From Pleurodeles waltl (taxonomy: Eukaryota > Chordata > Amphibia > Caudata > Salamandridae), in NCBI RefSeq assembly GCF_031143425.1, contig NC_090444.1, forward strand, positions 1,347,700,323 through 1,347,764,322: a stretch of 64,000 nt of DNA, written 5' to 3'. The notes under the pieces were generated by a model, which worked only from the letters and a program-made list of their open reading frames with translations, ran no database searches and was not told where the DNA came from. Position numbers and translations under genes: made by a program. This document shows positions 1-9,453 of this stretch, one piece after another (the first letter of the stretch is position 1; each line of letters begins with the position of its first letter).

Positions 1-285
1 GCAGATTCGGCCTTGGAACGTTTTAAGGAGAGCAGGGCCACAGCTAAATCATTAGGGCTCCAAGCTCCTTCTTCCTCTGCCTCTTCCAGATTTTTCAGGA
101 GGTTTCGTGGATTTGGGCGTGGCTCTTCCTCCTCTTCCTTTCGGGGGAGATACCAGCAACCTGCTTCTTCCCATCCCTATAGATCTTTTAGAGGGAGATG
201 TAGGGCCCGCACCAGAGGAGCCTCTCAGCAGCACTCTGCCTCTTCCTCATCCTCTGGAGGGGTGCAGCAGGGGAAGCAGCCTTAG
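1..285 (+). CDS. DIRS gag-like protein, C-terminal end (partial)
   Basis: The frame is open from the first base and stops at 285, so only about 94 C-terminal residues are present. The segment is rich in Ser, Arg, Gly, Phe and Gln, with RFRG-, FGRG- and SFRGR-type patches followed by a Ser run, as expected for a nucleic-acid-binding Gag tail. It overlaps the start of the RT frame in another register, as is usual in DIRS elements. No zinc knuckle is visible here. The assignment rests on position in the element and on composition, not on a conserved domain. Confidence 0.6.
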   Translation, partial: ADSALERFKESRATAKSLGLQAPSSSASSRFFRRFRGFGRGSSSSSFRGRYQQPASSHPYRSFRGRCRARTRGASQQHSASSSSSGGVQQGKQP

Positions 286-2194
286 GCTTCCACCATTTCC
301 CACTCACTCCTCTCCTGTAGGGGGAAGATTACAGCATTTTCTCCGCAAATGGAAGACTGTTACAACGGACACTTGGGTTCTCAGTATTGTGGGAAAAGGC
401 TACACCCTTCCCTTTCGGGAGTTCCCGCCCCTCATCCCGCCCCGCCCATCTTATTGTTCAGAAGAACACCTCCTGTTGCTAGAACAGGAGGTTCAAGTCC
501 TCCTTTCAAAGGGCGCGGTGGAGTTGGTCCCAGAGCAGGAAAGGGGTCGAGGTTGTTACTCAAGGTATTTCCTGATTCCCAAGAAGGATGGTCGGTTGAG
601 ACCGATCCTGGATCTGAGGATCTTGAATTTGTTCCTCAATCAGGAAAAGTTCAAGATGCTGACCCTAGCACAGGTGCTTTTGGCGTTGAACAAAGAAGAT
701 TGGATGGTGTCTGTCGACTTGCAGGATGCTTACTTTCACATCCCGATACTCAAGTCGCACAGGAAGTATCTCCGGTTTGTGGTAGGGTCGCAACACTATC
801 AGTTTGCGGTCCTCCCGTTTGGTCTTACTTCAGCTCCTCGAGTCTTCACGAAGGTGATGTCAGTGGTTGCGGCAGAGCTCAGAAGGAAGGGGATAGCAGT
901 ATTCCCTTACTTGGACGACTGGTTGATCAAAGCCAAGTCTCCGGAGCTTGTGTCGCATCATCTGCAGTCAACAACCCAGCTGTTGTTCGACCTGGGTTTT
1001 TCGGTGAACGAGCCCAAATCTCACCTGGAGCCCTCTCAGCGCCTCCTGTTCATAGGGGCAGTACTGGATACGACATTGGGTCGAGCCTTTCCTCCGCCTC
1101 AGCGGATCCAAGATATTCAGGAATTGGTTCCAATGTTTCGAAATGGAGCGGTAGTTCCAGTCCTCAAGGTCCTTCGTCTGCTCGGTCTGTTTGCCTCCTG
1201 CATTCTGTTGGTCACGCATGCTCGCTGGCACATGAGGGCTCTTCAGTGGTGCCTCCGAAGGCAGTGGTCTCAACACAAAGGGGATCTAGAAGGTGCTGTC
1301 AAGATCTCCAGAGATGCTGCTGTGGAATTGAGGTGGTGGATTGCGGGCAACAATCTTTCACAAGGAAAGCCGTTCGCGCAGTCGCCACCAGTGGCCACGG
1401 TCATAACGGATGCTTCCACTCTAGGGTGGGAAGCTCATCTGGGGGATCTGGAGATCAAAGGCCTTTGGTCTCCAGAGGAACAGATGTTTCATATCAATCT
1501 GTTAGAGTTACGGGCTGTACGTCTGGCTCTCAAGGCCTTCCTCCCTTCCCTTCGTGGTCAGTCGGTACAGGTCCTAACGGACAATACTACCACGATGTGG
1601 TACATAAACAAACAGGGAGGAGTAGGGTCGTACCTTCTCTGCAGAGAAGCTCTTCGACTATGGTCCTGGGCAGAGGACCATCAGATTTGTTTGGTAGCAA
1701 ATCATCTGGCCGGGGTCTTGAATGTACGTGCGGACAGTCTCAGTCGCCAATTCTCGGCAGACCACGAGTGGCGTCTCCATCCAGATCAAGTCCGTTTAAT
1801 CTTCCAAAGTTGGGGGTTTCTTCGGGTAGATCTGTTTGCCACTCTGGAGAACGCGCATTGTCCGTTATTCTGCAGCCTCCAGTATCCGATGCAGGGAGCG
1901 TTGGGGGACGCGTTTCAAATAACCTGGTGCGGCCAGTTGTTTTACGCGTGTCCTCCCATACCCTTGATTCCTCGAGTATTGAGGAAGATTCGCCAAGACC
2001 GGGCCCAGGTCATCTTTATAGCTCCGGATTGGCCAAGGAGGGTGTGGTACTCCGACCTTCTCCAACTCTCAATGTGCCCTCCGCTCCGTCTCCCTCTCAG
2101 GGCAGACCTCCTCTCGCAGTCGCAGGGGCAGGTTTTACACCCCAACCTCCAGAGTCTGCACCTACATGCCTGGAGATTGAACGGGGCAACCTGA
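107..2194 (+). CDS. DIRS reverse transcriptase-RNase H
   Basis: This 695-residue frame copies element RNA into DNA. RT motifs are clear: IPKKDGRLRPILDLR, VSVDLQDAYFHIPI, LPFGLTSAPRVF, and the active site YLDD with aspartates at about residues 270-271. RNase H follows with acidic residues at about D435 (in TDAS), E467 (in LLELRA) and D492 (in LTDN). The tail has the WGFLRVDLFAT block that I recognise from DIRS polymerases. The first Met at 107 lies inside gag, so the true start is uncertain; translation may begin further downstream or by frameshifting. No internal stop or missing catalytic residue was seen. The recombinase frame overlaps nearly all of it. Confidence 0.92.
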   Translation: MDLGVALPPLPFGGDTSNLLLPIPIDLLEGDVGPAPEEPLSSTLPLPHPLEGCSRGSSLRLPPFPTHSSPVGGRLQHFLRKWKTVTTDTWVLSIVGKGYTLPFREFPPLIPPRPSYCSEEHLLLLEQEVQVLLSKGAVELVPEQERGRGCYSRYFLIPKKDGRLRPILDLRILNLFLNQEKFKMLTLAQVLLALNKEDWMVSVDLQDAYFHIPILKSHRKYLRFVVGSQHYQFAVLPFGLTSAPRVFTKVMSVVAAELRRKGIAVFPYLDDWLIKAKSPELVSHHLQSTTQLLFDLGFSVNEPKSHLEPSQRLLFIGAVLDTTLGRAFPPPQRIQDIQELVPMFRNGAVVPVLKVLRLLGLFASCILLVTHARWHMRALQWCLRRQWSQHKGDLEGAVKISRDAAVELRWWIAGNNLSQGKPFAQSPPVATVITDASTLGWEAHLGDLEIKGLWSPEEQMFHINLLELRAVRLALKAFLPSLRGQSVQVLTDNTTTMWYINKQGGVGSYLLCREALRLWSWAEDHQICLVANHLAGVLNVRADSLSRQFSADHEWRLHPDQVRLIFQSWGFLRVDLFATLENAHCPLFCSLQYPMQGALGDAFQITWCGQLFYACPPIPLIPRVLRKIRQDRAQVIFIAPDWPRRVWYSDLLQLSMCPPLRLPLRADLLSQSQGQVLHPNLQSLHLHAWRLNGAT

Positions 2195-3222
2195 GTTCCT
2201 TTTCTCTCCCGCCTGATGTAGTGGATGTTATATTAGCGGCCAGGCGACACTCCACTAAATCTATCTACGCTAATTGGTGGTCTAAATTTGTGACGTGGTG
2301 TGGAGAGAGGCAGATTAATCCTTTGCAAGCTCATTTATCGGACGTTTTGTCTTTTGCTCTGTTTCTAGCGCAGAAAGGCTGTGCAGTGGCTACCATTAAG
2401 GGTTATTTATCGGCCTTGTCAGCCTTCATATGTCTTCCAGACCAACCATCGTTATTTAAATCCCCTATTGTTATCAGGTTCTTGAAAGGTCTTCTAAATA
2501 AATATCCTCCAAAACCATTCGTTATGCCGCAATGGGATTTGTCCCTGGTCCTGTCTTTCCTTATGGGGGCCCCTTTTGAACCTATGCATTCTTGCCCCTT
2601 AAGGTATCTGGTTATGAAAACAGTCTTCCTGGTAGCTATAACATCTGCAAGGAGAGTGAGTGAGTTGCAGGCCTTGTCGGTAAAGCCCCCTTATACAACT
2701 TTTTATGGGGATAAGGTGGTGTTGAGGACCAAGGCTGCTTTCCTCCCGAAGGTTGTTTCACCTTTCCATTTGGCTCAGACAATTACTTTGTCCACGTTCT
2801 ATCCTCCGCCTCATCCTTCCAAAGAGGAAGAAAGACTGCACCGGCTGGACCCAAAGAGGGCGTTGAGTTTTTTTATTGATAGAACAAAGGATTTCAGGCT
2901 GGAGGATCAGCTGTTCATTGGATACGTGGGCAAGAGGAGAGGAAAGGCAGTCCACAAGAGAACACTATCCAGGTGGGTTGTTCTTTGCATTAAAATCTGT
3001 TACTCTTTGGCAAAGAAGGATCCTCCTGAGGGCATTAGAGCTCATTCCACCAGAGCTAAGTCGGCCACTTCGGCCTTGGCCAGAGGTGTTCCTGTGGTCG
3101 ACATCTGCAAGGCCGCAACTTGGTCGTCCCTTCACACTTTTGCGAAACATTACTGTTTGGATTCTGAGGTTAGAAGGGACGGCCATTTTGCACGGTCAGT
3201 GCTGCAGGATTTCTTGGTTTGA
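349..3222 (+). CDS. DIRS tyrosine recombinase (frame overlaps RT/RNase H)
   Basis: The frame is open for 957 codons, but only the part from about 2180 onward looks like the recombinase. It would join cDNA circles to the genome. Visible catalytic positions are Arg at about 768-769 (SARRVSEL), His899-x-x-Arg902 (AHSTR), an aromatic Trp near 925 and the nucleophile Tyr935 (KHYC). An N-terminal SAM-like DNA-binding region precedes them (STKSIYANWWSKFVTWC). The first ~610 codons run antiregister to RT/RNase H and match no domain I know; they may be a long N-terminal extension or simply an open shadow. The protein ends ten codons after a typical ...VLQDFLV tail. All core residues are present. Confidence 0.88.
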   Translation: MEDCYNGHLGSQYCGKRLHPSLSGVPAPHPAPPILLFRRTPPVARTGGSSPPFKGRGGVGPRAGKGSRLLLKVFPDSQEGWSVETDPGSEDLEFVPQSGKVQDADPSTGAFGVEQRRLDGVCRLAGCLLSHPDTQVAQEVSPVCGRVATLSVCGPPVWSYFSSSSLHEGDVSGCGRAQKEGDSSIPLLGRLVDQSQVSGACVASSAVNNPAVVRPGFFGERAQISPGALSAPPVHRGSTGYDIGSSLSSASADPRYSGIGSNVSKWSGSSSPQGPSSARSVCLLHSVGHACSLAHEGSSVVPPKAVVSTQRGSRRCCQDLQRCCCGIEVVDCGQQSFTRKAVRAVATSGHGHNGCFHSRVGSSSGGSGDQRPLVSRGTDVSYQSVRVTGCTSGSQGLPPFPSWSVGTGPNGQYYHDVVHKQTGRSRVVPSLQRSSSTMVLGRGPSDLFGSKSSGRGLECTCGQSQSPILGRPRVASPSRSSPFNLPKLGVSSGRSVCHSGERALSVILQPPVSDAGSVGGRVSNNLVRPVVLRVSSHTLDSSSIEEDSPRPGPGHLYSSGLAKEGVVLRPSPTLNVPSAPSPSQGRPPLAVAGAGFTPQPPESAPTCLEIERGNLSSFSLPPDVVDVILAARRHSTKSIYANWWSKFVTWCGERQINPLQAHLSDVLSFALFLAQKGCAVATIKGYLSALSAFICLPDQPSLFKSPIVIRFLKGLLNKYPPKPFVMPQWDLSLVLSFLMGAPFEPMHSCPLRYLVMKTVFLVAITSARRVSELQALSVKPPYTTFYGDKVVLRTKAAFLPKVVSPFHLAQTITLSTFYPPPHPSKEEERLHRLDPKRALSFFIDRTKDFRLEDQLFIGYVGKRRGKAVHKRTLSRWVVLCIKICYSLAKKDPPEGIRAHSTRAKSATSALARGVPVVDICKAATWSSLHTFAKHYCLDSEVRRDGHFARSVLQDFLV

Positions 3223-3276
3223 CCATTTAGGCACCCGCCACCGGGCGTGGTACTGCTTTGGGACTCTATTCATTAG

Positions 3277-3377
3277 GTGAGGAATCCACAGGTAGTTGTA
3301 TCCATCAGAAGAACGAGTTACTTACCTTCGGTAACGACTTTTCTGGTGGATACATTAGCTACCTGTGGATTCCTCAC
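3277..3377. repeat. DIRS internal complementary region, imperfect 101-bp palindrome
   Basis: The block starts GTGAGGAATCCACAGGTAG and ends with its reverse complement, giving arms of about 35 bp around a centre of about 30 bp. Its right two thirds (3311-3377) is the exact reverse complement of the terminal repeat at 3866-3932. In known DIRS elements such an internal region bridges the two cDNA termini during circle formation. It begins 54 bp after the recombinase stop codon. Confidence 0.85.
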
Positions 3378-3495
3378 TGTCCCACCCGCCTCCCCGTTGC
3401 CTTTCTGGTCTTACCAAGTAATCCTTGAGTGCGCTCCTCTTGGTCTTCAAGGTTGCAATAGATGTTGTATATATGGATATTTGTGTATATGTATC

Positions 3496-3496
3496 T

Positions 3497-3534
<38 letters not shown>

Positions 3535-3596
3535 ATATCTTTGTGTATATACATGATTTGCATATAGTTGTTGGTTTAAAAAAAAAAAAAAAAAAA
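3496..3596. repeat. TA-rich microsatellite and A19 tract inside the DIRS tail
   Basis: An alternating TA run (about 3496-3539, with TGTA interruptions) is followed by a run of about 19 A (3578-3596). Both lie between the complementary region and the right terminal repeat of the DIRS element. Open frames crossing them are low-complexity artefacts. Confidence 0.9.
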
Positions 3597-3865
3597 GAGA
3601 GAGTTATATTAAATTTACAGCTATTCATTGCAATGTTGTGTGTTTTAATATGTTATGGGATGTTACCTTGCTCTTTCATTGCATTGGATTGTTGTTCTCA
3701 TGCACGTAAAAAATGTTGGTACTGACGTCGGCACGTCGTCGAGGACCTCTTATTGCCTGTATGACGTCAGACCGCGTCGCGTGGCTGGAATGACGTCCTC
3801 GTCGACGTGCAGAGACTAGGAAGAAGATTTCCGTCGAATGCTGGTGCCATGGGAGTATTCATTAG

Positions 3866-3932
3866 GTGAGGAATCCACAGGTAGCTAATGTATCCACCAG
3901 AAAAGTCGTTACCGAAGGTAAGTAACTCGTTC
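3866..3932. repeat. DIRS right inverted terminal repeat
   Basis: These 67 bp are identical, base for base, to the reverse complement of 3311-3377. In addition, the 29 bp starting TATTCATTAGGTGAGGAATC occur in direct orientation at both 3267-3295 and 3856-3884. The matching left terminal repeat would lie upstream of the window. Confidence 0.85.
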
Positions 3933-4422
3933 ATTTGGTTGTTTTATTTTAAGGGAACACCAAACAAATGCATTTTTAGATACATTGCTCAACCAAGAAC
4001 ACATCCATTACTGCTGAGATGTACACTTTATTGTACCAGATTAATTGACCTGGTTACTGATCGGCAGTGCATTTGAAATGTATTCCTAATTTGCTAATCA
4101 GTAAAAATGTTACCTCAGTTGAATGAATTTGTGGCATAAATGAAAAGTATGTTACAGATGAAATACTATGAAGCGGTAGTAAACAAAAATACATAGATCA
4201 ATTATAAACAGTGAGAAATTTGTAATTGGGCACTACCCCATTGCTGGTCTATTTAGCAGAGTTTGAGTTTCTTATACGTATTCTCAGAGGTTTCCAATTT
4301 TACAATGTGCAAAGAAAAAATCACTTTATATTGAAGCTTGTAAATAAAATAACATAGTAAATACAATCTGGTTCTTTAAAACATTCTTTAAACTAGGAAA
4401 TGCATGTTTTATATGAACATAC
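3933..4422. other. AT-rich non-coding DNA, nothing assigned
   Basis: I see no convincing coding frame, terminal repeat or tandem structure between the DIRS end and the next L2 fragment. Confidence 0.6.
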
Positions 4423-4745
4423 CATCAATCACTCAATCAGTATTTGTAGAGCGCAGCACTGTCACCCTGTCACCCCTGGCAGTATCTAGGCACTGGAGTC
4501 TCCATCGAAAAGCAGGTCATTCCAGGTCTTGTCAGTGATGAAGTAGAAGGAACGGCCACCTCTGCAATGGATGCGGGGATGTGCAAGGGCTAGGGGGGTG
4601 AAACATAGGAGTTTCATCGGTTAATAGAAGTTCAATCTGTGGTTGATGTAAGCCGGTCCATGATTGTGTAAGGCTTTGTAGGCCTGTGTGAGGATCATGA
4701 ACTGGCATCTCTTCTGGATGGGGAGCCACTGGAGGTTTAAGGGGC
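4423..4745 (-). mobile_element. L2-type LINE 3' fragment (diverged)
   Basis: The block opens with the AATCA-type simple repeat that marks L2 3' ends read on the minus strand, followed by a GTAGAGCGC-like motif. It then contains the same word order as the better copy at 62.7-63.3 kb: TTCCAGGTCTTG, GCCGGTCCATGATTGTG, CTTCTGGATGGGGAGCC. The frame is destroyed. Orientation comes from the terminal repeat at the left edge. Confidence 0.65.
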
Positions 4746-5049
4746 GGGGGGTTTCTGAACACACTTCTGAACATACTTAGCTTCTGAACATGCTTTGCTT
4801 TGAGAAGACATTTTCTTCCTAAGATGGTGTGGCAGTGATGGTCATTTCTGGAGAAACTGTATATTAGATTTACATTTAATATTTTCCTTTAATCGTAAAT
4901 AAATTGTTTTGGATGAGTTTAATTTGCTAAAATTGGCAGAATATAGAGTAAAAGGCATCTTGTCGCTCGATTTGTGTGTAGTCAAGCGAGAGCAACTATT
5001 CTTTCTCCAGACCACTCTAACTTTTCAAGGGACAAAATGAGCAAGTGAC

Positions 5050-5581
5050 TAGTGGCGGCTCCTTCGTAATGGGGAAGAAGAGTCTCACCACTGACTCAGA
5101 GTCAGCAGCTGAAAAATAAAATGATATTTTGTTTTATTTTTCAGCTGTTTACTCTGAGCCAGCATGTGCAGGGAGGGGCAGGGCTGGGCCATAGGTGGGG
5201 GGAGGAGGAATGAGTGCACTTAAGTGCGCATATCTGTTTGGCCAGCCGTTCTTGGCCAACCAAACAGACGTGTATTTGACAGCCGGGTTGGAGAAACAGC
5301 ACAGACTCCCTGTGCCTGAGCGAGCGGGAATCCAGCCCGCTCAGGCCAATCACTGTGCTGCTCTCATGCTTGGTAATAGCATGAGAGCAGCGCGGGGACT
5401 GCACAGGGAGTCTGTGAAACTACTGGGACCAGGAAGAGGTGTGGAGGCGGCGGGTAGCACCAGATACATTTAATTTTTCTTTTTAATGCTAAAACCCTCC
5501 TGCCCCCCATCACACACCCCATCCTGCCCGCCTGCACCCCCTCCAACCGCCTCACCACTTTTAATATGTAGGCCGCCACTG
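5050..5581. mobile_element. hAT-like non-autonomous element
   Basis: The left end reads TAGTGGCGGC and the right end GCCGCCACTG, a 10-bp terminal inverted repeat with one mismatch. It is flanked by CAAGTGAC (5042-5049) and CAAGTGGT (5582-5589), an 8-bp target-site duplication with two mismatches. CAGTGGCGGC-type ends with 8-bp duplications are known from hAT transposons. No transposase is encoded. Inside there is a perfect 16-bp inverted repeat (5106-5121 with 5132-5147). Confidence 0.6.
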
Positions 5582-5589
5582 CAAGTGGT

Positions 5590-6064
5590 AGCTTAACAGT
5601 GTATGTTAGATTTGAATGAAAATGAACAAATAGTATCATGTATAATGCACTTTAATCCAACATATTCTTTTTCATGTTTTGATTGCATTTGGTTTCATGA
5701 AACAAACACAAGCGTGCACCCAGTAAGACACATACATATGAAACACAGGCATAAATGCTACAAACATAACACATTGCTGTCACCACAATCATATTTAATG
5801 GAATGCAGATACTGGAAGAGGCCTGACCTCTCGAAGACAACCATTATTAGGCTATGGGAGCAGATACGTTGATTATACATACGTTGTTGTTTTTGTATAT
5901 TAAATTTTTGTTAGCACATTTTTACTGAGTGGTAAAGTCTTGTACAGAAACCGTGTTTACACCAAAGACTAAACGGATGGCTTACAGTCTACCCTCATAA
6001 GAAAGATATTTCCTACAAATAGAAAACATCACAGTGTATCTAATTTCATAGATGTAGACATGAT
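5590..6064. other. Non-coding DNA, nothing assigned
   Basis: AT-rich sequence between two MITEs with no repeat or coding signal that I can support. Confidence 0.55.
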
Positions 6065-7082
6065 GGCCCTCATTACGACCCTGGTGGTTGGTGGAGAAGT
6101 GGCGGTTTTACCGCCAACAGGCTGGCGGTAAAAAATTTGAAATTATGACCATGGCGGTTGCCGCCATGGTCATCCGCCACTTCTCCGATCAGACCGCCAG
6201 GGCGGAGATGACCGCTGGGCTGGAGACTTGGGTCTCCAGCCCGGCGGCCGTAACAATACCACCGGCGGTATCAAGACCAGGCTCACCGCCATGGATTTCA
6301 TGGGTTTGGGAACCGCCATGAAATCCATGGCAGTGAGCACTATCAGTGCCAGGGAATTCCTTCTGTGGCACTGATAGGGGTCTCCCCCACCCCCCACCCC
6401 CAAGTCCTTCCCCGACACCCCCCAGCCACACCACAAAGGTGGCAGGACCCCCATCCCCAACATCACATTACTGATTCACACCCGACACACACGCAGGCAC
6501 CACCAACACACATACCCGCACACACACCAACAAACATGCCAACAGCCACAAACACAGTCATACACACACACCCACATTCAGACATACACGCACACATCCA
6601 TACAGACATACATACAGACAGCTACGCACACATTTCCAAACACACAACACCCCCCGCATGCATACACGCACTCACACACCCCCTCTACATACCCACACGC
6701 ACACCCCCATGCACACACACAACACACAACACCCCCCTCCCCTAACGGACGATCAACTTACCTGGTCCGTTGATCCTCCGGGAGGGGACGGGATCCATGG
6801 GGGCTGCTCCGCCACCAGCACTGTCAACAGAACACCGCCATGCCGAATCACAGAACGTGATTCGGTGGGCAGTGTTCTGTTGATGTGGCGGTGGAGGTGG
6901 AGCAACCTACACTTCCCCGCCGACCGCCAGTATGGCTGCTGGCGGCTCTCCGTCTGGAAAAGGACGGAGGGCTGCCAGCAGTCATAATGCGCAGAGCGGA
7001 AAACCGCCTGCACTGGCGGTCTTCAGCACGGCGGTCCCTCGGCGGTCTTGTAAAAAGACCGCCGAGGTTGTAATGACCCCCC
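6065..7082. mobile_element. GC-rich MITE, GGCCCTCATTACGACC ends, with CA-rich core
   Basis: The left end GGCCCTCATTACGACC pairs with the right end GGTTGTAATGACCCCCC. The interior is full of short inverted words around GGCGGT/ACCGCC and carries a long CA-rich stretch (about 6470-6735). The ends resemble those of the element at 43.7 kb. I could not identify a clean 3-bp duplication, so the class (Harbinger-like) is inferred from the ends. There is no transposase frame; the open frames are by-products of GC- and CA-rich composition. Confidence 0.6.
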
Positions 7083-8286
7083 ATATGTAGTAACATTAAG
7101 CAAGAAAAGCACCACACGTGCTCAAGTTTGTCAAGAGAGTCTCACTTCCCAAAGGTCCTCTTCAGTGCGGCATGCTCTATTTTTTGATTCATTTGAGAGT
7201 TTCTGCCTTTGGAATCATTTTCATCGCAGTCAACCCACTTACCCAGACAAATATCCTTTTCAGTATGGCGAATATCCTAAGAAGTCCTATTTTCCCTATA
7301 TTAACTGGTTCATGAGCTCCAAGTATCGACTTCTGTATGAACGCAATTTCTCAAATACAGTTTTCGAAAATTAAAGCAGTAAATCACCAATCCAAAACGT
7401 GTTTCAGACTTCCAATCGCCTTTTTGCAGTTTCAGAACGTGTTTTCATTTCGCTAAGTCTGGGCCGATCCTCTCACTGAAAGCCTCATGCAGAAACATGT
7501 ATGTTTACAATTCCTCTTTTTTCGCTCTCTTAGTAAAGGCTTAGAGAACAGTTGCTGGAATACTGCTACAATCCATTTCCTCGCCCCTTCTACACCATGC
7601 TAAAATAAAATGAAGGCTTCTCAATACCCAAAGGGTCTGGATAATTTATTTGGGAGGGAATTGTGGAGGGGTTCATAAATGAAAATGATGTTGAGAATAG
7701 ATCTGTCTACAAGACTCAGCCACCAAGCCACATAAAATACCTAAACCAATGTATAATTGACGACTATACTAACACATTTACACATTACACTTACGTTTTT
7801 GTGGCCTTTGATGCTTTGCAGGCATTGTCACAGGCAGAATTAAAGCAGATGTCACAGGAGTGATTCCAGTTTTAAGCACAGTGGAATGTTAATCTCGAAC
7901 CCACCCATGCAAGCAAACCCCAATTATATTGAGCTAACCTAGAGGAACTCATGATAGAAGACATCTGATGATCAGAAATAGCACTCCCACACATATCATA
8001 AAACCAGGGATATAGCCAACATGAGGAGACTTGTCTAAATCCAATAGTATATACAATTGAGATGAATAAGAAGATTTGTTCTTATTTGCAATTACAATTA
8101 TATCTTTATAGTCTATCTCACTTCGGTGGTCCTGATGTTTTAGCTTTACTCCCTATCGTTGTTTTGACATACAACTGGAACATACCTTCTTTTTCGTTAT
8201 TTTGAGTGTATAAGTTGTATCCTTCCACTGCTGACATTGGGGGACTATTTTTCATTTGTTTTCAGTACTCTATGCAAGTGCATGAC

Positions 8287-8288
<2 letters not shown>
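7083..8288. other. Non-coding DNA, nothing assigned
   Basis: No conserved protein, terminal repeat or tandem array was seen. Frames here are short and lack recognisable domains. Confidence 0.55.

Positions 8289-8365
<77 letters not shown>
8289..8365. repeat. (CT)n microsatellite
   Basis: About 77 bp of uninterrupted CT dinucleotides except for one G at 8341. It accounts for the Leu/Ser-rich and Arg/Glu-rich open frames crossing it. Confidence 0.97.
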
Positions 8366-8822
8366 ACCTGCTCACCACCACACCAGCCACCAGTTTCCTG
8401 TTGTTCCTCTGCCCTTCCCTTTCCCTCCACTTCATTGTTTATTGTTTTTATATTTTCATTTTACATTTTCTGATCATTCAATGTCCAAATGGAAGCCTAT
8501 GCATGTGCCTGTGTCGTGATACACTGGCAGCCATCTTGGAATGTTTTTTCTATAAAGAAAATGAAAAACCATTTCAAGGTGGCTGCCGATTCGTGCACAT
8601 ACATCATGCAAAGGCAATTTTAAAAAGTTTGTTTTTACTACTACAAAGGCAAACAGGCAAGCCAGTGACTTGGCATACACCTTTTGAAGGCAAGATCTAC
8701 TACCTTTGACATTGCTTGTTTCTTTTGCAGTGGACATCCCAGGAGATGTTGTTAATATTGGATCATTCGAAGTCGATGTGCACAGCAATACGTTTTAATA
8801 CACAATGAAGTTACCTCACCAT
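8366..8822. other. Non-coding DNA, nothing assigned
   Basis: No supported feature. It lies between the CT tract and a probable LTR. Confidence 0.5.
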
Positions 8823-9453
8823 TGTTAGGTTCCCCCGTCATGAACTCTCTGTCAACCCTAGCATGCAGGTACATGGTCAGACAGGCTCTGAGACCTAGGC
8901 CTGAGGTTAATGACTGACAGGTCACAGGTGTGTTAACCCTTAGCCGGCAATTAAACACATAAGCAGGAAAAGCTTAGATGAGTTCCCACAGAGAGACCAC
9001 AATGTTCCCTGGAGATTGGCCCCAATAAAACACACATGGTCAGAGGGATGCGAGCATTCCCCAAAACACCATTAAGTTAGATATCACATTTAGTTAGGTA
9101 CACTTAGCCAATCAGGACACAGCACACACATGACACACAATGACCACGCACCCTTCAGGCTAGACATCTGGACACGTACTCGCTGGCACGTTGTGTCCAC
9201 GACAGATCGAGGTCCAGCTGCGTCCACTATCTTACAACTCCTTGACAACTGTTTGAATTATTTGCCAAGAAAAGAATGTCTTTTATGGTTTTATGGCACT
9301 CAGAGAAATGTATAAAAACTTGCTTCAATCCGATGTACAAAGAGAGACAGTCCTCAGAACCCGTGTCTGCAACTGCTCTCCCGGCCGTAATGTTTAATTA
9401 AATGAACTGTTACTGTTTTGCCAGACACCTCTTGTCTTTAGTTTTTTAAGGCA
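8823..9453 (+). mobile_element. Probable solo LTR of an endogenous retrovirus-like element
   Basis: The block starts TGTTAGGTTCCCCC and can be closed at ...TTTAAGGCA. In the order expected of an LTR it contains a TATA box (TATAAAAACT at 9311), an R-like stretch ending in a polyadenylation-like AATTAAA (about 9396) and a short U5-like tail. No coding region follows and no matching second LTR or clear target-site duplication was found. Ends and class are therefore tentative. Confidence 0.42.

Larger units (their letters stand above)
1..3932 (+). mobile_element. DIRS-like tyrosine-recombinase retrotransposon, 3' part, coding frames open
   Basis: Overlapping open frames encode in order a basic Ser/Arg-rich gag tail, a reverse transcriptase with RNase H, and a tyrosine recombinase. 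Beyond them lie a palindromic block (3277-3377) and an inverted repeat (3866-3932). This order, and a recombinase in place of a DDE integrase, is the defining layout of DIRS elements, which are thought to integrate through a circular intermediate without target-site duplication. The left terminus lies before the window. No stop or frameshift interrupts the RT/RNase H or recombinase frames, so this is the youngest-looking element here. The outer right boundary is placed at the end of the inverted repeat and may extend a little further. Confidence 0.93.

Noticed and set aside
6365..6745. 126-residue His/Thr/Pro-rich frame
   Set aside because: Produced by the CA-rich core of a MITE.
8206..8709. 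167-residue Ser/Leu-rich frame
   Set aside because: Produced by the CT microsatellite.
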